64,000 nt of DNA from Haberlea rhodopensis (GCA_907163345.1 CAJQUN010000015.1:7534886-7598885); one strand, 5' to 3'. Shown: positions 34,566-46,329, numbered from the stretch's first letter. Notes: generated by a model not told the origin, from the letters alone. Translations and numbers: made by a program.

Positions 34566-36514
34566 ATGGCATCTTTCAACAAAATTCATATGTTCTCAAA
34601 AGAAGACTATGATGACTGGAGAATCAGAATGCAAGCTCATCTGGCAGCTCAGGATGACGATATGTGGTTCGTCATCACCGATGGACCAATGAAGATTCTG
34701 AAAGTCAATACAGCAGTCGCCATTACTGGTGGAGAACCACAAATGGTAGAGAAGGACAGATCCCCCTGGACGAATGAGGAAAGAAAGAAAGCAAATCTCG
34801 ACAACGTTGCCAAAGACATCTTGTTCAAGACATTGGACAAGAACATGTTCAGCAAAATCAAAATGTGCTCTACTGCCAAAGAAATTTGGGAGAAGATAGC
34901 ACAGCTATGTGTAGGCAACGACTAGACCAAAGAAAACAAGCTGACTGTTGCTCTTCAAAGATTTGAGAGCATAAAGATGAAGAGTGGATAAACTCTAAAC
35001 GAGTTTGATGAAAGAGTCACTGGCATCATTAATGAACTGAATGGTTTGGGCAAGGAATACTCAAACAGAGAGATCGCTCTGAAAGTTATGAGAGTCCTGC
35101 CAAAAGAATGGGATGTTAAGACCATTGCAATGAGGGAGTCCAAAGATCTGAACAAGGTTGAACTTCATGATCTGTTCGCAGATCTTAAAGCATATGAGTT
35201 CGAACTGATAAGCAGAGGTGAAGCAGAGCCATTCATCTCTCAACCAAACAAAGCACGGGCAGCTATTCCAGACCAGATCGCCTCCACATCAGATCGATCT
35301 ATCGAACAGATAAGTAATGATGCTATGTCATTATTTATCAAGAAATTTGGTAAATTCATGTCTAAAAATAAGAGGAACTTTAAACCCTCTCATTATAAAT
35401 CAAGAAAGGACGATGCGGTTAATGATCAGGCTTGCTACAATTGTGGTAAGACCGGACATTTCATTGCAGATTGCACCAGACCGAAGAAAGAAGAACGGAA
35501 GGAGAAGCATCGCGATGACAGGAAAAAGAAGCACTACAAAGACCGCAAAAATCATGGAAAGTCCCAAAAGGTCCTAGTAGCTGAAGAAGGAAACAACAAG
35601 TGGGCTCAGACTGACTCCGATTCAGAAAGCTCCGAATATTCTTCCAGCGAAAGCGAAGAAGATATTCAATGTCTAATGGCAGACGAAGAGATGAGTCAGA
35701 CAGACGAGGTATTTGATTTTGACTCAAATGAATTTACACGTGAAGAGCTCATGTCCGCACTGCAAGACATGGCTAATGATTATAGGATCTTAGCTGAATC
35801 ATTTGAGAAAAATAAAGCTAAATTCAATGATCAAATGGATGAGCACAACAAACCTAGCTGCTCTGAGCAGGGTGAGTGCAACAATCTCCAGATCGAGCTG
35901 AATAAGCTGAAAATCTCCTTTGATCAGCTTCATGAAGAAAATAAGAGAATTAGCACACAAAATGCTAAGCTTTCTCATATATTCAAAACATGGACAAAAT
36001 CAGAACATCTTTGGAAGAATTACAAGAGGTACAAAGAAACGTTGGTGATTTCACCGGCATAGGCTTTGACACCAAAGAATCCACCAAAGATGAATCTGAA
36101 CTGTTGCTGGTAAAGAACAAAATCAAACAAATGACATTTGTTAAATCCAGCACAGTATATGAGACTGAAGCACCTACGATTCAAACGGGAGTCTCTTTCA
36201 TGAATCAAGGTTTGAGAAAAGGAATTGGATATGTCAACCAAGCCAAAGAAAAGGCACCAGCAAGCTTTGCGTCTTTCAGACCAAATCTAAGGGTGCAAGA
36301 TCGAAGGCAAGGAAGACAATACAATTACTATAATTCAAAACCAGTTCAACGAAGATATAGACTACCCCATGAGAATCAAAGGGTTCCATATCGCACACAT
36401 TATCACACACAACATCGAAACAGACCAGCTCACAGCACACCACACACACACAAGCCATTAAAGCTGATACAGGTGTGGGTTCCCAAAGGGCTAATCCGTT
36501 CTGGACCCAAATAG
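34566..36514 (+). pseudogene. Gag of the full-length Sire-like element, with nonsense mutations
   Basis: From ATG 34566 (MASFNKIHMFSKEDYDDW) the frame meets TAG at 34923-34925, where the sister gag has Gln. A TAA follows at 34989-34991, where the sister has Glu. The frame then stays open from about 35046 to 36062, with a CCHC knuckle (CYNCGKTGHFIADC, about 35433-35474), a Lys/Arg-rich stretch and an acidic serine-rich stretch. A frame change near 36000 leads to the C-terminal segment 35990-36514, which is rich in Arg, Tyr and His and ends in VWVPKGLIRSGPK. At least two premature stops and one frameshift make it inactive. Confidence 0.88.
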
Positions 36515-36549
36515 GATTGGGTACCAACAATAAATATGTTTGATGACAG

Positions 36550-39446
36550 GTACCGAAGAAACTTGCATCAGACTGGTACTTGGACAGTGGGTGTTCTCGT
36601 CACATGACTGGAAACATCGAGCTGCTGTCTGAAGTTACAGAATGTACTGGACCCAAAATCATTTTCGTAGATAACTCGAAGGGTAAGACCGTGGGCAAGG
36701 GTAAGATTGTCCATGGTAACATTATTATCAATGATGTGCTGTTAGTTGAAAATCTGTGCTATAATCTGATTAGTATAAGTCAACTTTATGATAATGGTTA
36801 TGCTGTAGAATTTCACAAACACACTTGCACTGTTAAATCATCAGACGGTATAACCATGCTTGTAGGAATCAGGAATGGAAATACATATAAGATTAACTGG
36901 AATCATGCTCAACCTGATAATCCTACTTGCTTCATCGCTAACAATGATAATAAACACTGGCTTTGGCATAAATGCTTGAATCATATCAATTTTAAGACTA
37001 TTTCTAGCCTGTGTAAACATGATTTAGTTATCGGTCTGCCCAAGATCGATTTTGCTAAGGATAAGATCTGCGAAGCTTGCCAAATGGGCAAACCGATCAG
37101 ATCATCCTTCAAAAACAAGAATGACAAATCCTCCTCCCGTTGTTTAGAACTATTGCATATGGACTTGTTTGGTCCTATACCAAAAACAAGTTTAGGGGGA
37201 ATGCGGTATACTCTTGTTGTTATTGATGATTACTCACGCTTTACATGGACTATATTTTTGAGCAGTAAAGATCAGACCGGTCCGAAGTTGATCAAGCTGC
37301 TGAAACGCACTCAGAATGAGAAATCATCCAGCATAGACAGGATTCGAAGTGACAAAGGCACTGAGTTTTCAAATCAGAATCTTGAATCCTTTCTAGAAGA
37401 TCATGGAATTAAGCATGAGTTTTCAGCCGCTCGAACTCCTCAACAGAATGGAGTTGCAGAATGAAGAAACAGAACGCTCAAAGAAGCAGCAAGAACAATG
37501 CTTGATGATTCTGGAATTTCACAAAAGTTCTGGGCAGAAGCTGTAAATACTGCATGCTACACTCAAAATCGGTCTATGATTAACAAGAAGCTGAATCTCA
37601 CTCCATATGAAATATGGACTGGTAACAGACCGTCTATTTCTCATCTTCATGTATTTGGCTGTAAATGCTTCGTTCACAACAATGGTAAGAATCATCTTAC
37701 AGCTTTTGAAGCTAAGTCAGATAATGGAATATTCTTAGGATATTCATCAACTAGCAAAGCTTATCGAGTTTTTAATAATTGAACCTTAACTGTAGAAGAA
37801 TCAGTTCATGTAGTTTTTGATGAATCTTTGTGTGTTGAGGGTAACAAAGAATCAATTCAAAATCAGATGGAAAACATCCATCTCGAAGCTAACAGTGATG
37901 ATGAGATTGTAGCTAACAGGTCAAGAGACAATCCATCAGAACCTGAAGTACCAGCCAGATCGGATCAAGCCAATGAAGCTTCTTCGGATCGAGCCGATCC
38001 GGATGATCCAAACTCTCATATCAAAGCAGATGCTGATCATACCGCTACTACTACTCATCCGGCTGGACCAGACAATCCAGAGTCAAGCTATCGATGGACT
38101 AAGAGGCATCCACCTAATCTAGTAATTGGAAGTCCACCTACACCGATTAGAACCAGAGGACAGATGATGGATGAGTTCACTCATGCTGCCTTCATCTCAA
38201 CTCTGGAACCCAAGAAGATCGATGAAGCTCTGACTGATTTCAACTGGATTAAGGCCATGCAAGAAGAGCTTAATCAATTCGAACAAAATCAAGTTTGGAG
38301 TCTAACCCCCAGACCAAGTGATCTGCCTGTTATTGGAACCAGATGGGTTTTCAGAAACAAGCTGGACGCAGATGGAACTGTGGTTAGAAACAAGGCCAGA
38401 CTGGTGGCACAAGGATTCCGACAAGGATTCAGATCGGCTCAGTAGATAAAACTCTCTTTAAATTCATTAAGGGGGAACATACCCTGTTAGTTCAGATTTA
38501 TGTTGCTGATATAATCTTTGGGTCAACTAACCCCAAATTATGCGAGAAATTTTCCAAGTTGATGCAGGGACAGTTTGAGATGAGCATGATGGGAGAACTC
38601 TCTTTCTTGTTGGGTCTCCAAGTCAAACAGCTCAGCAATGGTATTTTCATCAACCAAACCAAGTATACCAAAGAGCTGCTTAAGAGATTCGGAATGGAAA
38701 CATGCTCAACTGCATCCACTCCAATGAGTCCCACAATCAAGTTAGACAAAGACGAAGAGGGAATGGCAGTCGAAGTGACTATGTATAGAGGACTAATCGG
38801 ATCGCTCCTATATCTTACAGCGAGCCGGCCTGATATTATGTTCTCAGTCTGTATGTGCGCCAGATTTCAGTCAGAACCAAAGCAATCACATTTTATTGCT
38901 GCTAAGCGTATTCTGAAATACTTGAAAGGATCTCAGAACGTTGGTCTTTGGTACTCCAAAGATTTTAACTTCAGCTTGATCGGATATTCAGACGCAGACT
39001 ACGCTGGCTGTAAGATTGATCGTAAAAGCACCAGTGGAACATGTCAATTTCTAGGTGAAAGATTGATCTCTTGGTTCAGTAAGAAGCAAACATCAATTGC
39101 CACATCTACAGCTGAAGCAGAATACCTTGCCGCTGGAAGCTGTTGCGCTCAAATGCTCTGGATTCAACACCAGCTCAAAGACTATGGCATCCAAGCTGTT
39201 GACTCTCCGATATTTTGCGACAACACAAGTGCAATCGCTATAACATATAATCCAGTTCTGCATTCTCGAACGAAGCATATTGATATAAGACATCATTTTA
39301 TTCGAGATCATGTTGGCAAAAAGGAGATTCGGATCGAGCACATCTCAACAGAGCAGCAAGCAGCAGACATCTTCACCAAACCATTCCTTGAGGCTAAGTT
39401 TAATTATTTCCGTCAAATTCTTGGTTTAATTGACTTATCTTCATAG
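36550..39446 (+). pseudogene. Pol of the full-length Sire-like element, RT partly deleted
   Basis: The protease motif LDSGCSRHMTG is at about 36580-36612. The integrase HHCC domain (WHKCLNHINF, CEACQ) and core follow (MDLFGP, RSDKGTEF, then NGVAE with the third catalytic Glu intact). A TGA follows that Glu immediately at 37462-37464. Another TGA at 37780-37782 interrupts the linker. The RT starts normally (QVWSLTPRP, WVFRNKLD, ARLVAQGFRQ). At about 38423 roughly 100 codons are missing compared with the element at 20844, and a short direct repeat (CAAGGATTC) occurs at the junction. The catalytic YVDD box reads YVAD at about 38501. RNase H motifs (SDADYAG, STAEAEYLAAG) are intact to the stop at 39446. 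Confidence 0.88.
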
Positions 39447-42061
39447 TTTAGATGTTTTCTTCTTTTCGCGTTTAAAGATTTTTGTTGGCACAGATCGATA
39501 ATACAATGTTCAGAAAGACACAGACCGGTCCAAACTTTCAGACCGATCTATGTCAATCTGATGTTATCCTATGATCTGTCTGGACAATAAATTCATTATT
39601 TTGTATTTATTTAAAACAAAAACAGCCTGGACTGATTGCAAATTTTAACCGCCTTATCTTTCTTTTATCCTGACCTTTTATTTTGAATTTTTTAATTATC
39701 AGTCTTCGAGATAAAGACACGTGTCTTCTCTCTCTTATTTAGCGGGCTGAACATTTCATTTTCATTCACTTTTTACCATTTACCGCTGTCTGTTTTCTAA
39801 CTCTTTCTAAATCTCTCAAAACTCTTCGTATATTTCCTCCATTTTACTCCAATGGCTACCATAACTCACAACTCTCTCTCCGTTGAGTTCAATGATATTT
39901 ACAGGGCTGAAGATGCAGAGATGGCTCCATTTTCCGAGCTTTGGAATCGTCTGGATTACGGAATTTTCTGGAGTGTGGCACGGTGGTTTACGAATCAGAG
40001 ATTCGTGAAATGTTTGCCAATGCCGTATCCCAGAAGACATCTATCTCCACCTCTGTAAAGGGCAAAACATTTGAAATCTCGCCGATGACGCTGGCCAAGA
40101 CCTTTGGTCTACCCAACTCCGGACTGACTGAGTTTGGGCAGATTCCTCAAGCCTCTCTCACAGCTCTTCAGGGGAAGATTTCTATATTTGTCCACCGCCT
40201 TCAGCCCTCATTCAAAAAGAAGGAAATGCTCTTTCATTTCCAGGTGCTGTGCGAAATTGTGGGCAAGCCATTATTGGGCAAAGATGGAAGTTTTGACGCC
40301 GTCACTGCCAAGATTCTATTTCGAGTCCTGATGGAAACAGTGATTGCCTCCAAACAGGAAGTCTGCTTTGCTGTTCCTCTCAGCAAGCTACTGGAAACCT
40401 TGGACATTGAGCTGGGGAAGCAGTCTGCTCTGAGTCCCTTCAAAATTCTCAACTCCAAAGGGCTAGCACTGCTGAAGTCAAAGAGTGCTCCACCTACCCC
40501 TACCGATCTGGTGGCAGTCAAGATTGAGAAGGGAGAAGAACAGGTTGCTGCTCGCAAACCTCGAGTCAAGCGAAAGTTAACCATCCAGACTGACTCTGAA
40601 GAAACTCAGTCTGCTCCCTCACCACCAGCCAAGCCCCTTCCCAAGAAGCCAAGAACCCAGATTACCAAACCAAAAACACTACCCATATTGCCTCCAACAA
40701 AAGCCACTCCTGCACCCCAACCTACAATCCAAGTTTCAACCACTTCAACCACTGCACCCAATGTAACCATCCGAGTCCCCTCTGCCATTCCCGTGGTCAA
40801 AGGGATTGTTATCACTGAGTTGGGAGACTATACCCAATCAGGGATCAAGTCCCCTTCATCCACCGGCAAAGGCAAAGCCATTCTCTCCGAACCACTCCCC
40901 TCTAAGCCCAAATCTGCAGCGCAGACAGCAATTGACATTGCTATGGAGGACGTTGACGAGCAAGTAAAGGAGCTCATTGTGGTTTTTGATGAGTACGTCG
41001 AGTACAGAACGATCAACCACATTGAGAGGTTCTTCGGCAAACTCAGACGCCTTCAGAAAATGGAAGAAGAAGTTCTGAAGGGGACAGAGACCGATGATGT
41101 TCGGATTGCTGTGCAGCGCAAAGAGCTATTTAAGGCCAATAAAAGATTCAGACTGGCGTCTCTGCTCTTAGCTGCTAAGAAAACGAATTTCGATCCGACT
41201 GTTCCAACTGCTAGAGATGATGGGTTGTTATTGCTCAATTAGAGATGGATACTCATGCTCTCTAGTTAGCTGTCCGATTTCAACGACAGAAAATCAGCAT
41301 ATCCACTCTAGTAACCAGCCCGGATCATCCCTCTGCAAGCAAGACTCTGGCAGAACCTTTCATTGAGGTTATTCCCTTTGGAGCAGCAGAACAGACTGCA
41401 GATCGAGCAGCAGACCAGACTACAAATCGCGAAGCAGATCAGACTGCAGACATAGTAGCCGAACAGACAGCGGAGCAGCCATTGCCTAATGTTCCGTCTG
41501 CTACAGAAGATGAACCATTAAATGTCTTGTTGGACTCTCCAACAACATCTATTCCCTTGGGATCGTCAGCCTCCCACGTTCAAATCAGTCCAACCGCTGA
41601 ACTTGCAACAGTTGGCGCACCAGAGTTCGTCGATCCGGATCTGGTGGTGTCCACAGTTGTTGCAGCTCTACAAATTGAGGAGCCCTCCAGACCCAGCACT
41701 CCTCCAGTCCAATCAGATGAAGATATAGCTTTCATTCAAGCATTTTCTTCGGATCTGGTCACCTTGATCCGGTCCGAAAGTCACCAAGCTGCTGTATCTT
41801 CAATTGTGCCAATTGCTGAAGAAGATGATCATGCATTGTCATCATCAGATCACTCTCCAAGCCGACAATCTGATGCACCTCCATTCCTGGCAAGGACCCT
41901 TCAGCACCTATCTGACAACTGCCTGTCACTCTCTCAACGTGTTCTAGAAGTTCATCAAGGTCAGAGGCTTATAGCTTTGGACTTTGATTCATTCAAAGAG
42001 AAGATGACAGCCAGCATCGGCAGCCTTCAGCGAGGACTGAACGATTTGTTCTCTCAGCAAG

Positions 42062-43953
42062 TGATCGCTATTATTTTAAACAGTTGTTTCCAATGTAGCG
42101 ATTCTATACCACAAGTGCACGGTGTCAAGTTTTAGTATAATGATAATATAAGTACGGATTGTCGATCCCACGAGGACTAGGAAATAAGTACCAAACTCAA
42201 TTAATTTAACTATATTTAGCCTACGAAAATTGGTTATAACTAATTAACTAATTTACTAATTAACTCAATAATAAATCCAAACAAACGATAGAGAATGGGA
42301 ATAAAATCAACAGAGACAATTATCAAGACTTTCGGTTCACCTATGTAATCCCCCACAATTCGCCTATTAGTTAAGAATTAATTCAAACAATCTAAGGTGA
42401 CGAGTTTTCCTAATTCACTTGTTATACCTTGGTCCGGCTATAACAAATCTAATACTAACGTAACAATAAGCCACTCTCGTACCATTATTGAACAATTAAT
42501 ATTGTAAATCGATCTATGAAAACTTCTAGCCTTCGATTTGGTAAATCTATTGCTATCACACGTGTGCTAGATTTTACTTGGTCCGTCTCAACCTAAAACC
42601 CACGGCAAAGATCACTTTATCGAATCACAATATCTTATGGTCAATTCAATTGCAATTTAATATCATTCAAGGATGGCCAAACCCTTAAAAGCATGAAGAA
42701 CAATGATCTAAACACATAGATATATATAGATATATAAGAATCAATCAAAACATTCAAATTAAATCATGAGTTCATAACACGGGATCCCCTAAGTCTTGAT
42801 AACAAACTTATCCTAGCAACATATTCAAAATCAAATGCAAAAGCATGTTTTTCAACATCAAAAGCATAAAGAAATTAAATAGGAACAAACAAAGTTTAGA
42901 AATACGCATAAACTAGCGATGTTGAATCGCGTCGTCGACTCCATATCCGTCTCTTGCTTTTGTAGTGCTGTACGTGACTTGATCTTCAACAATTCCTTGC
43001 TGCCGTGCTGTTCTGTACGTGCAGAATCCAAGTGTGAAATTCGTCCAGAAGCTCCTTGACGTGCGAAGACTCAGACGTTGCTGCTCACTCTCCTCCTTTC
43101 TTCTCTTCACTTTCTGTTCTTATCTTCTCAGGTCCAGAATTTTCGTTCGTATCTGTATTGCTGTGCTCCTTCCCTCACGTAAATCTGTTCTCTGTTTGTT
43201 CTTGTTCACCTCCGCTTCCAATCTCTTGCTGACTTCTCTTCTGTATTGCTGTTTTTATCTGTTCATGTTTATCTCCCTTCTCAATTTGCTGCCACCTCCT
43301 ATCCTCACGTACGGAAGTTGGCTGCCGCTCCCCAATCTGTTCACGTTGCTGTTTTCTTTATCTCCCTTCTCAAATCTGATCCTCCTGATCTCTCGTAACT
43401 CTCCTCTCCCTTTGTATTCTGCACGTTGCTTTTCAAATCTGATATGGCAATCCACGTGAATCTCGCTGCTCCCTTATCTCTCGTTCCTTTCTTCCTTCTC
43501 TCTGTATGTTTCTGTCAATCCTCTCTTCTCTCCTCTCAAACTCTCGTCTCCCCTCTCTTTAATATATCTGTTTATTTCCTTTCTCCTCTCTGATAATATT
43601 CGCTTCTTCCCTTCTTTATCTGATCACCTTTTGCTCTACGTATCCTCACTTCTATTCGCTCACGTCACTCTTATTTTCATCAATCTCCTCCTCTTTATAT
43701 ATTATATTATAAAAATAATATAGTATTGATTTGAATGTCCAATAAAATATAATCTTCCTTGCTCGATAATATCCGGTTGTGCTCGGTTTAGTCATTTTTA
43801 TCATTTTAAGCTTAATTCTTTCACTTTTATGCATTTGGACCTGTATTCCTGAAACATACATAAAACAACACGAAAACGCATAATATTGTCCAAGAATCAT
43901 AGTAAAATGCATATACATTTGTAGCAATATAAGTGTAAAAATCACACTTATCA
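42062..43953 (-). mobile_element. Solo LTR in ORF3, with 5-bp target duplication GCAAG
   Basis: The 1892-bp block has TG...CA ends (TGATCGCTATT at 42062, CACACTTATCA at 43953). GCAAG is repeated exactly at 42057-42061 and 43954-43958. ORF3 text reads through if the block is removed. No primer site or coding domain is present. It contains a pyrimidine-rich zone at 43020-43660. Its family differs from the TGTAAGGACCC LTRs. The orientation call (minus) rests on resemblance to plant LTRs starting TGATAAGTGTG and is tentative. Confidence 0.88.
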
Positions 43954-44006
43954 GCAAGCCACTTATAAGAACAGCCTGAGAAAAGAGCAGATCGAGCTGG
44001 CCACTT

Positions 44007-44308
44007 GTAATGCCTCGATTTGTTGTATACACGTGTGATATGATTATGGTGTAATTATATCAATTGGCGGTATGATATTGGGGGTTCGGGTGGAACCAAG
44101 AATGAATTAATACATGTATGAAATGATATATGGCAAGGGCAAGGAATGAAATATGGTGTAATGCCTCGATTTGTTGTATACACGTGTGATATGATTATGG
44201 TGTAATTATATCAATTGGCGGTATGATATTGGGGGTTCGGGTGGAACCAAGAATGAATTAATACATGTATGAAATGATATATGGCAAGGGCAAGGAATGA
44301 AATATGGT
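44007..44308 (+). repeat. Exact 151-bp tandem duplication at the LTR 5' end
   Basis: 44007-44157 and 44158-44308 read identically by eye, from GTAATGCCTCGATTTG to GAAATATGGT. The first base pair of the LTR (TG) is part of the first copy, so the duplication covers the sense 5' terminus of the LTR (start of U3). Confidence 0.93.
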
Positions 44309-44888
44309 GTTCAATGATTTAATAACATATCAAGTAACATGAATTAGTAGGCATTTGAATATGCATGTGAATGGAATTTGAATTGGAGTTGCATTTGAAA
44401 TTGGATTTCATCTTAAGTACATGGTACTTATCATGTCATTAACTTCAAGTGATTTAGGGAGCTAATGACCTTATATCAAGTGATTTAGGGAGGAGAATCA
44501 CATAGTTTCTCATTTTACACCTACTAAAACACTACACAAGCTCCTCTCCATCTCTTTCAAGTTCTTGTTGGTTTGAGCTTGGGCTTCACTTGTAAATTGA
44601 GCTAGGAGGGTGTGTGAAGTGAAATTGTACCATCTTGGTAAGAAATTCATGGTTTTATACTTGATTTATGTCATTGGTGTTGATGTATGAGAAGTAGCAT
44701 ATCAAATGTTCATGTGAAGAATCATAACATGTTTATATGCTAGTAATTGGATTGTAAGATGGGGGAAACATGTTGCTACAGTATTAGAGAATGCATGAAA
44801 CTTATTTACATGTTAAATTTCGAGTTGTAGGAGAAGAGCTAGGAAGATAAGCTCAAAATCGCCATGTTCTGAACTTTCTGGACATCGG

Positions 44889-45094
44889 CGATCGATCGCA
44901 AGCTTTGTGGCGATCGATCGCCGAGACAGGGCAAAATATAAGGCGGTTTATACATGTAGCGATCGATCGGTGAAAATGTGGCGATCGATCGCGAGCAACA
45001 GAACACTTTGGCGATCGATTGCGAGGTATGGCGATCGATCGCGAGGGGGGCAGAACAGTATGGCGATCGATCGGTGAGAAATAGCGATCGATCG
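44889..45094. repeat. Paired CGATCGATCG palindrome module, four pairs, in the solo LTR
   Basis: Starts are 44889 and 44911, 44960 and 44982, 45012 (one mismatch) and 45032, and 45064 and 45085. Spacing within pairs is 22, 22, 20 and 21 bp, and between pair starts 71, 52 and 52 bp. After removing the 151-bp duplication, the block lies 732-937 bp from the LTR sense 5' end. Confidence 0.92.
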
Positions 45095-46239
45095 CCAGAG
45101 TCAGAATGTTAAAAAATGTTATATTTTTGTAGAATTTGATTTTAATGCCTATGATAACATGATATATTGTTGGCATTGTTGTAGCATCATCTCAGGGGAC
45201 GGGACAACGAGGCACTTAGCCAGTGACGCCTAATTTAACTCGTTTGTTGTCGCAGTACAGGTACGTGTTGACGTACGGAGTATAGATATGATGTAATGAT
45301 GATGTTATGGTTTTGATATCATATGATTTATGTTAGCTTTATGTCATATGATTGGTAGTATCATATGCATGTACATACATGGATTTCATATGATTGGGAT
45401 GGATGCCTTGATAGATATGTGTAAATGCTTTGGTGAGATCATTGCCTTGATAGATATGCCCGGTTTGGTATATGCTTTGGCTGGGATCGTTGCCACGATA
45501 GATATACTACATATGCTTTGGCTTGAGAGATATACGCCTGGTTAGGGTATATGCTCTGTCTATTATCACAGATGAGTATGGTACTATGATATGTGCTGCT
45601 AATATGAAGATGTGATGTGGTTCCACTGACATATTGAGCTGAATAGGCATATCATATGGGGCTCGTGATAATAGGGTGATTGTTGAGACATGTCATGACA
45701 TAGTGCATTTGTTGATGCATGATACAGAACATTCACTATTGATGATTTTATTGTGCTTTATCATTATTGTTATTCTTTTGATATTGCACTGAGATAGTTG
45801 TTATCTATACTCATGTTGTGTGAATGTTTCTGTAGAGACTCATAGACGTGGGGAAACGGGATGTGAGTCATTTTCCGCTGCGAGCTGAACCACTGCATAG
45901 GAGTTGTACTGGCTTAGGTTGTTAATTTTACATGTAATGTATATGTAGAAAAAGTTAGTTGTTTTGGACTAGTGGTTTGGTACATCTGTAACAACTTAAC
46001 TAGTAAGAGACTCTTAATCAGTGTATGTTATTACTTAATTCAGACTCACATATGTATGCTTAATTAAATACATAATGGATTAAGTAAAGAGGACCCCACA
46101 CCACTGAAGTCAGAGCATCCGTCGCCAACTCCCTTCGCGCTCAAGATACTCGTCTTGACGCTATCAGCGCTCGGCTAGCACAAGTTGTAGATTTTCTCCA
46201 AGAGATTGCTGCTGACAAAAAGGGGGAAAAGAAGAAAGA

Positions 46240-46329
46240 CTTCAAGCCGCATCAGTTTCAGTCTTCAAGAAAATAGATTGCATACTTCAAGCCGCATCAG
46301 TTTCAGTCTTCAAGAAAATAGATTGCATA
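46240..46329 (+). repeat. 45-bp tandem duplication at the end of ORF3
   Basis: CTTCAAGCCGCATCAGTTTC starts at 46240 and again at 46285. Both copies end with AAAATAGATTGCATA. The ORF3 stop (TAG 46274-46276) lies in the first copy. Confidence 0.85.

Larger units (their letters stand above)
44006..46100 (+). mobile_element. Solo LTR (gypsy-like) in ORF3, with 5-bp target duplication CCACT
   Basis: It has ends TGTAATGCCTCG (44006) and GGACCCCACA (46100), 2095 bp, with CCACT at 44001-44005 and 46101-46105. The LTR ends resemble chromovirus-type LTRs. It contains an exact 151-bp tandem duplication at its 5' end, the paired palindrome module (44889-45094) and a GGTACGTGTTGACGTACGGAG block near 45249. 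It is 52 bases from the solo LTR to the left, so two independent insertions hit the same short part of ORF3. Confidence 0.9.
39852..46276 (+). pseudogene. ORF3 of the Sire-like element, unknown function, split by two solo LTRs
   Basis: It starts at ATG 39852 (MATITHNSLSVEFNDIY). A one-base loss in a T-run near 39930 moves it into the long frame 39941-41242. The N-terminal globular domain covers about 230 residues (SSGLRNFLECGTVVYESEIREMF kept in part, FGLPNSGLTEFG). It is followed by a basic and proline-rich segment (KPRVKRKL, PAKPLPKKPRTQ) and an acidic helical segment. A stop at 41240 is followed by an open frame through a repeat of Glu/Ala/Asp/Gln-Thr units (41380-41480) to 42056. After the solo LTRs the frame resumes briefly (43959-44000) and at 46106-46276. 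There a coiled-coil-like stretch (LRAQDTRLDAISARLAQVV) ends in a Lys-rich tail and TAG. I see no signal peptide or membrane segment. Confidence 0.75.

Noticed and set aside
40234..41238. Minus-strand frames opposite ORF3 of the Sire-like element
   Set aside because: They are shadows of the plus-strand ORF3, which has sister-family support.
42140..42180. tRNA-like text (GTCGATCCCACGAGGAC) resembling a T-arm
   Set aside because: No acceptor, D or anticodon arms can be folded around it; it lies inside a solo LTR and is a common LTR phrase.
43019..43459. 146-codon plus-strand frame rich in Leu, Ser and Phe with a membrane-protein look
   Set aside because: It is a translation of the C/T-rich zone of a solo LTR; the hydrophobic composition comes from the pyrimidine bias.
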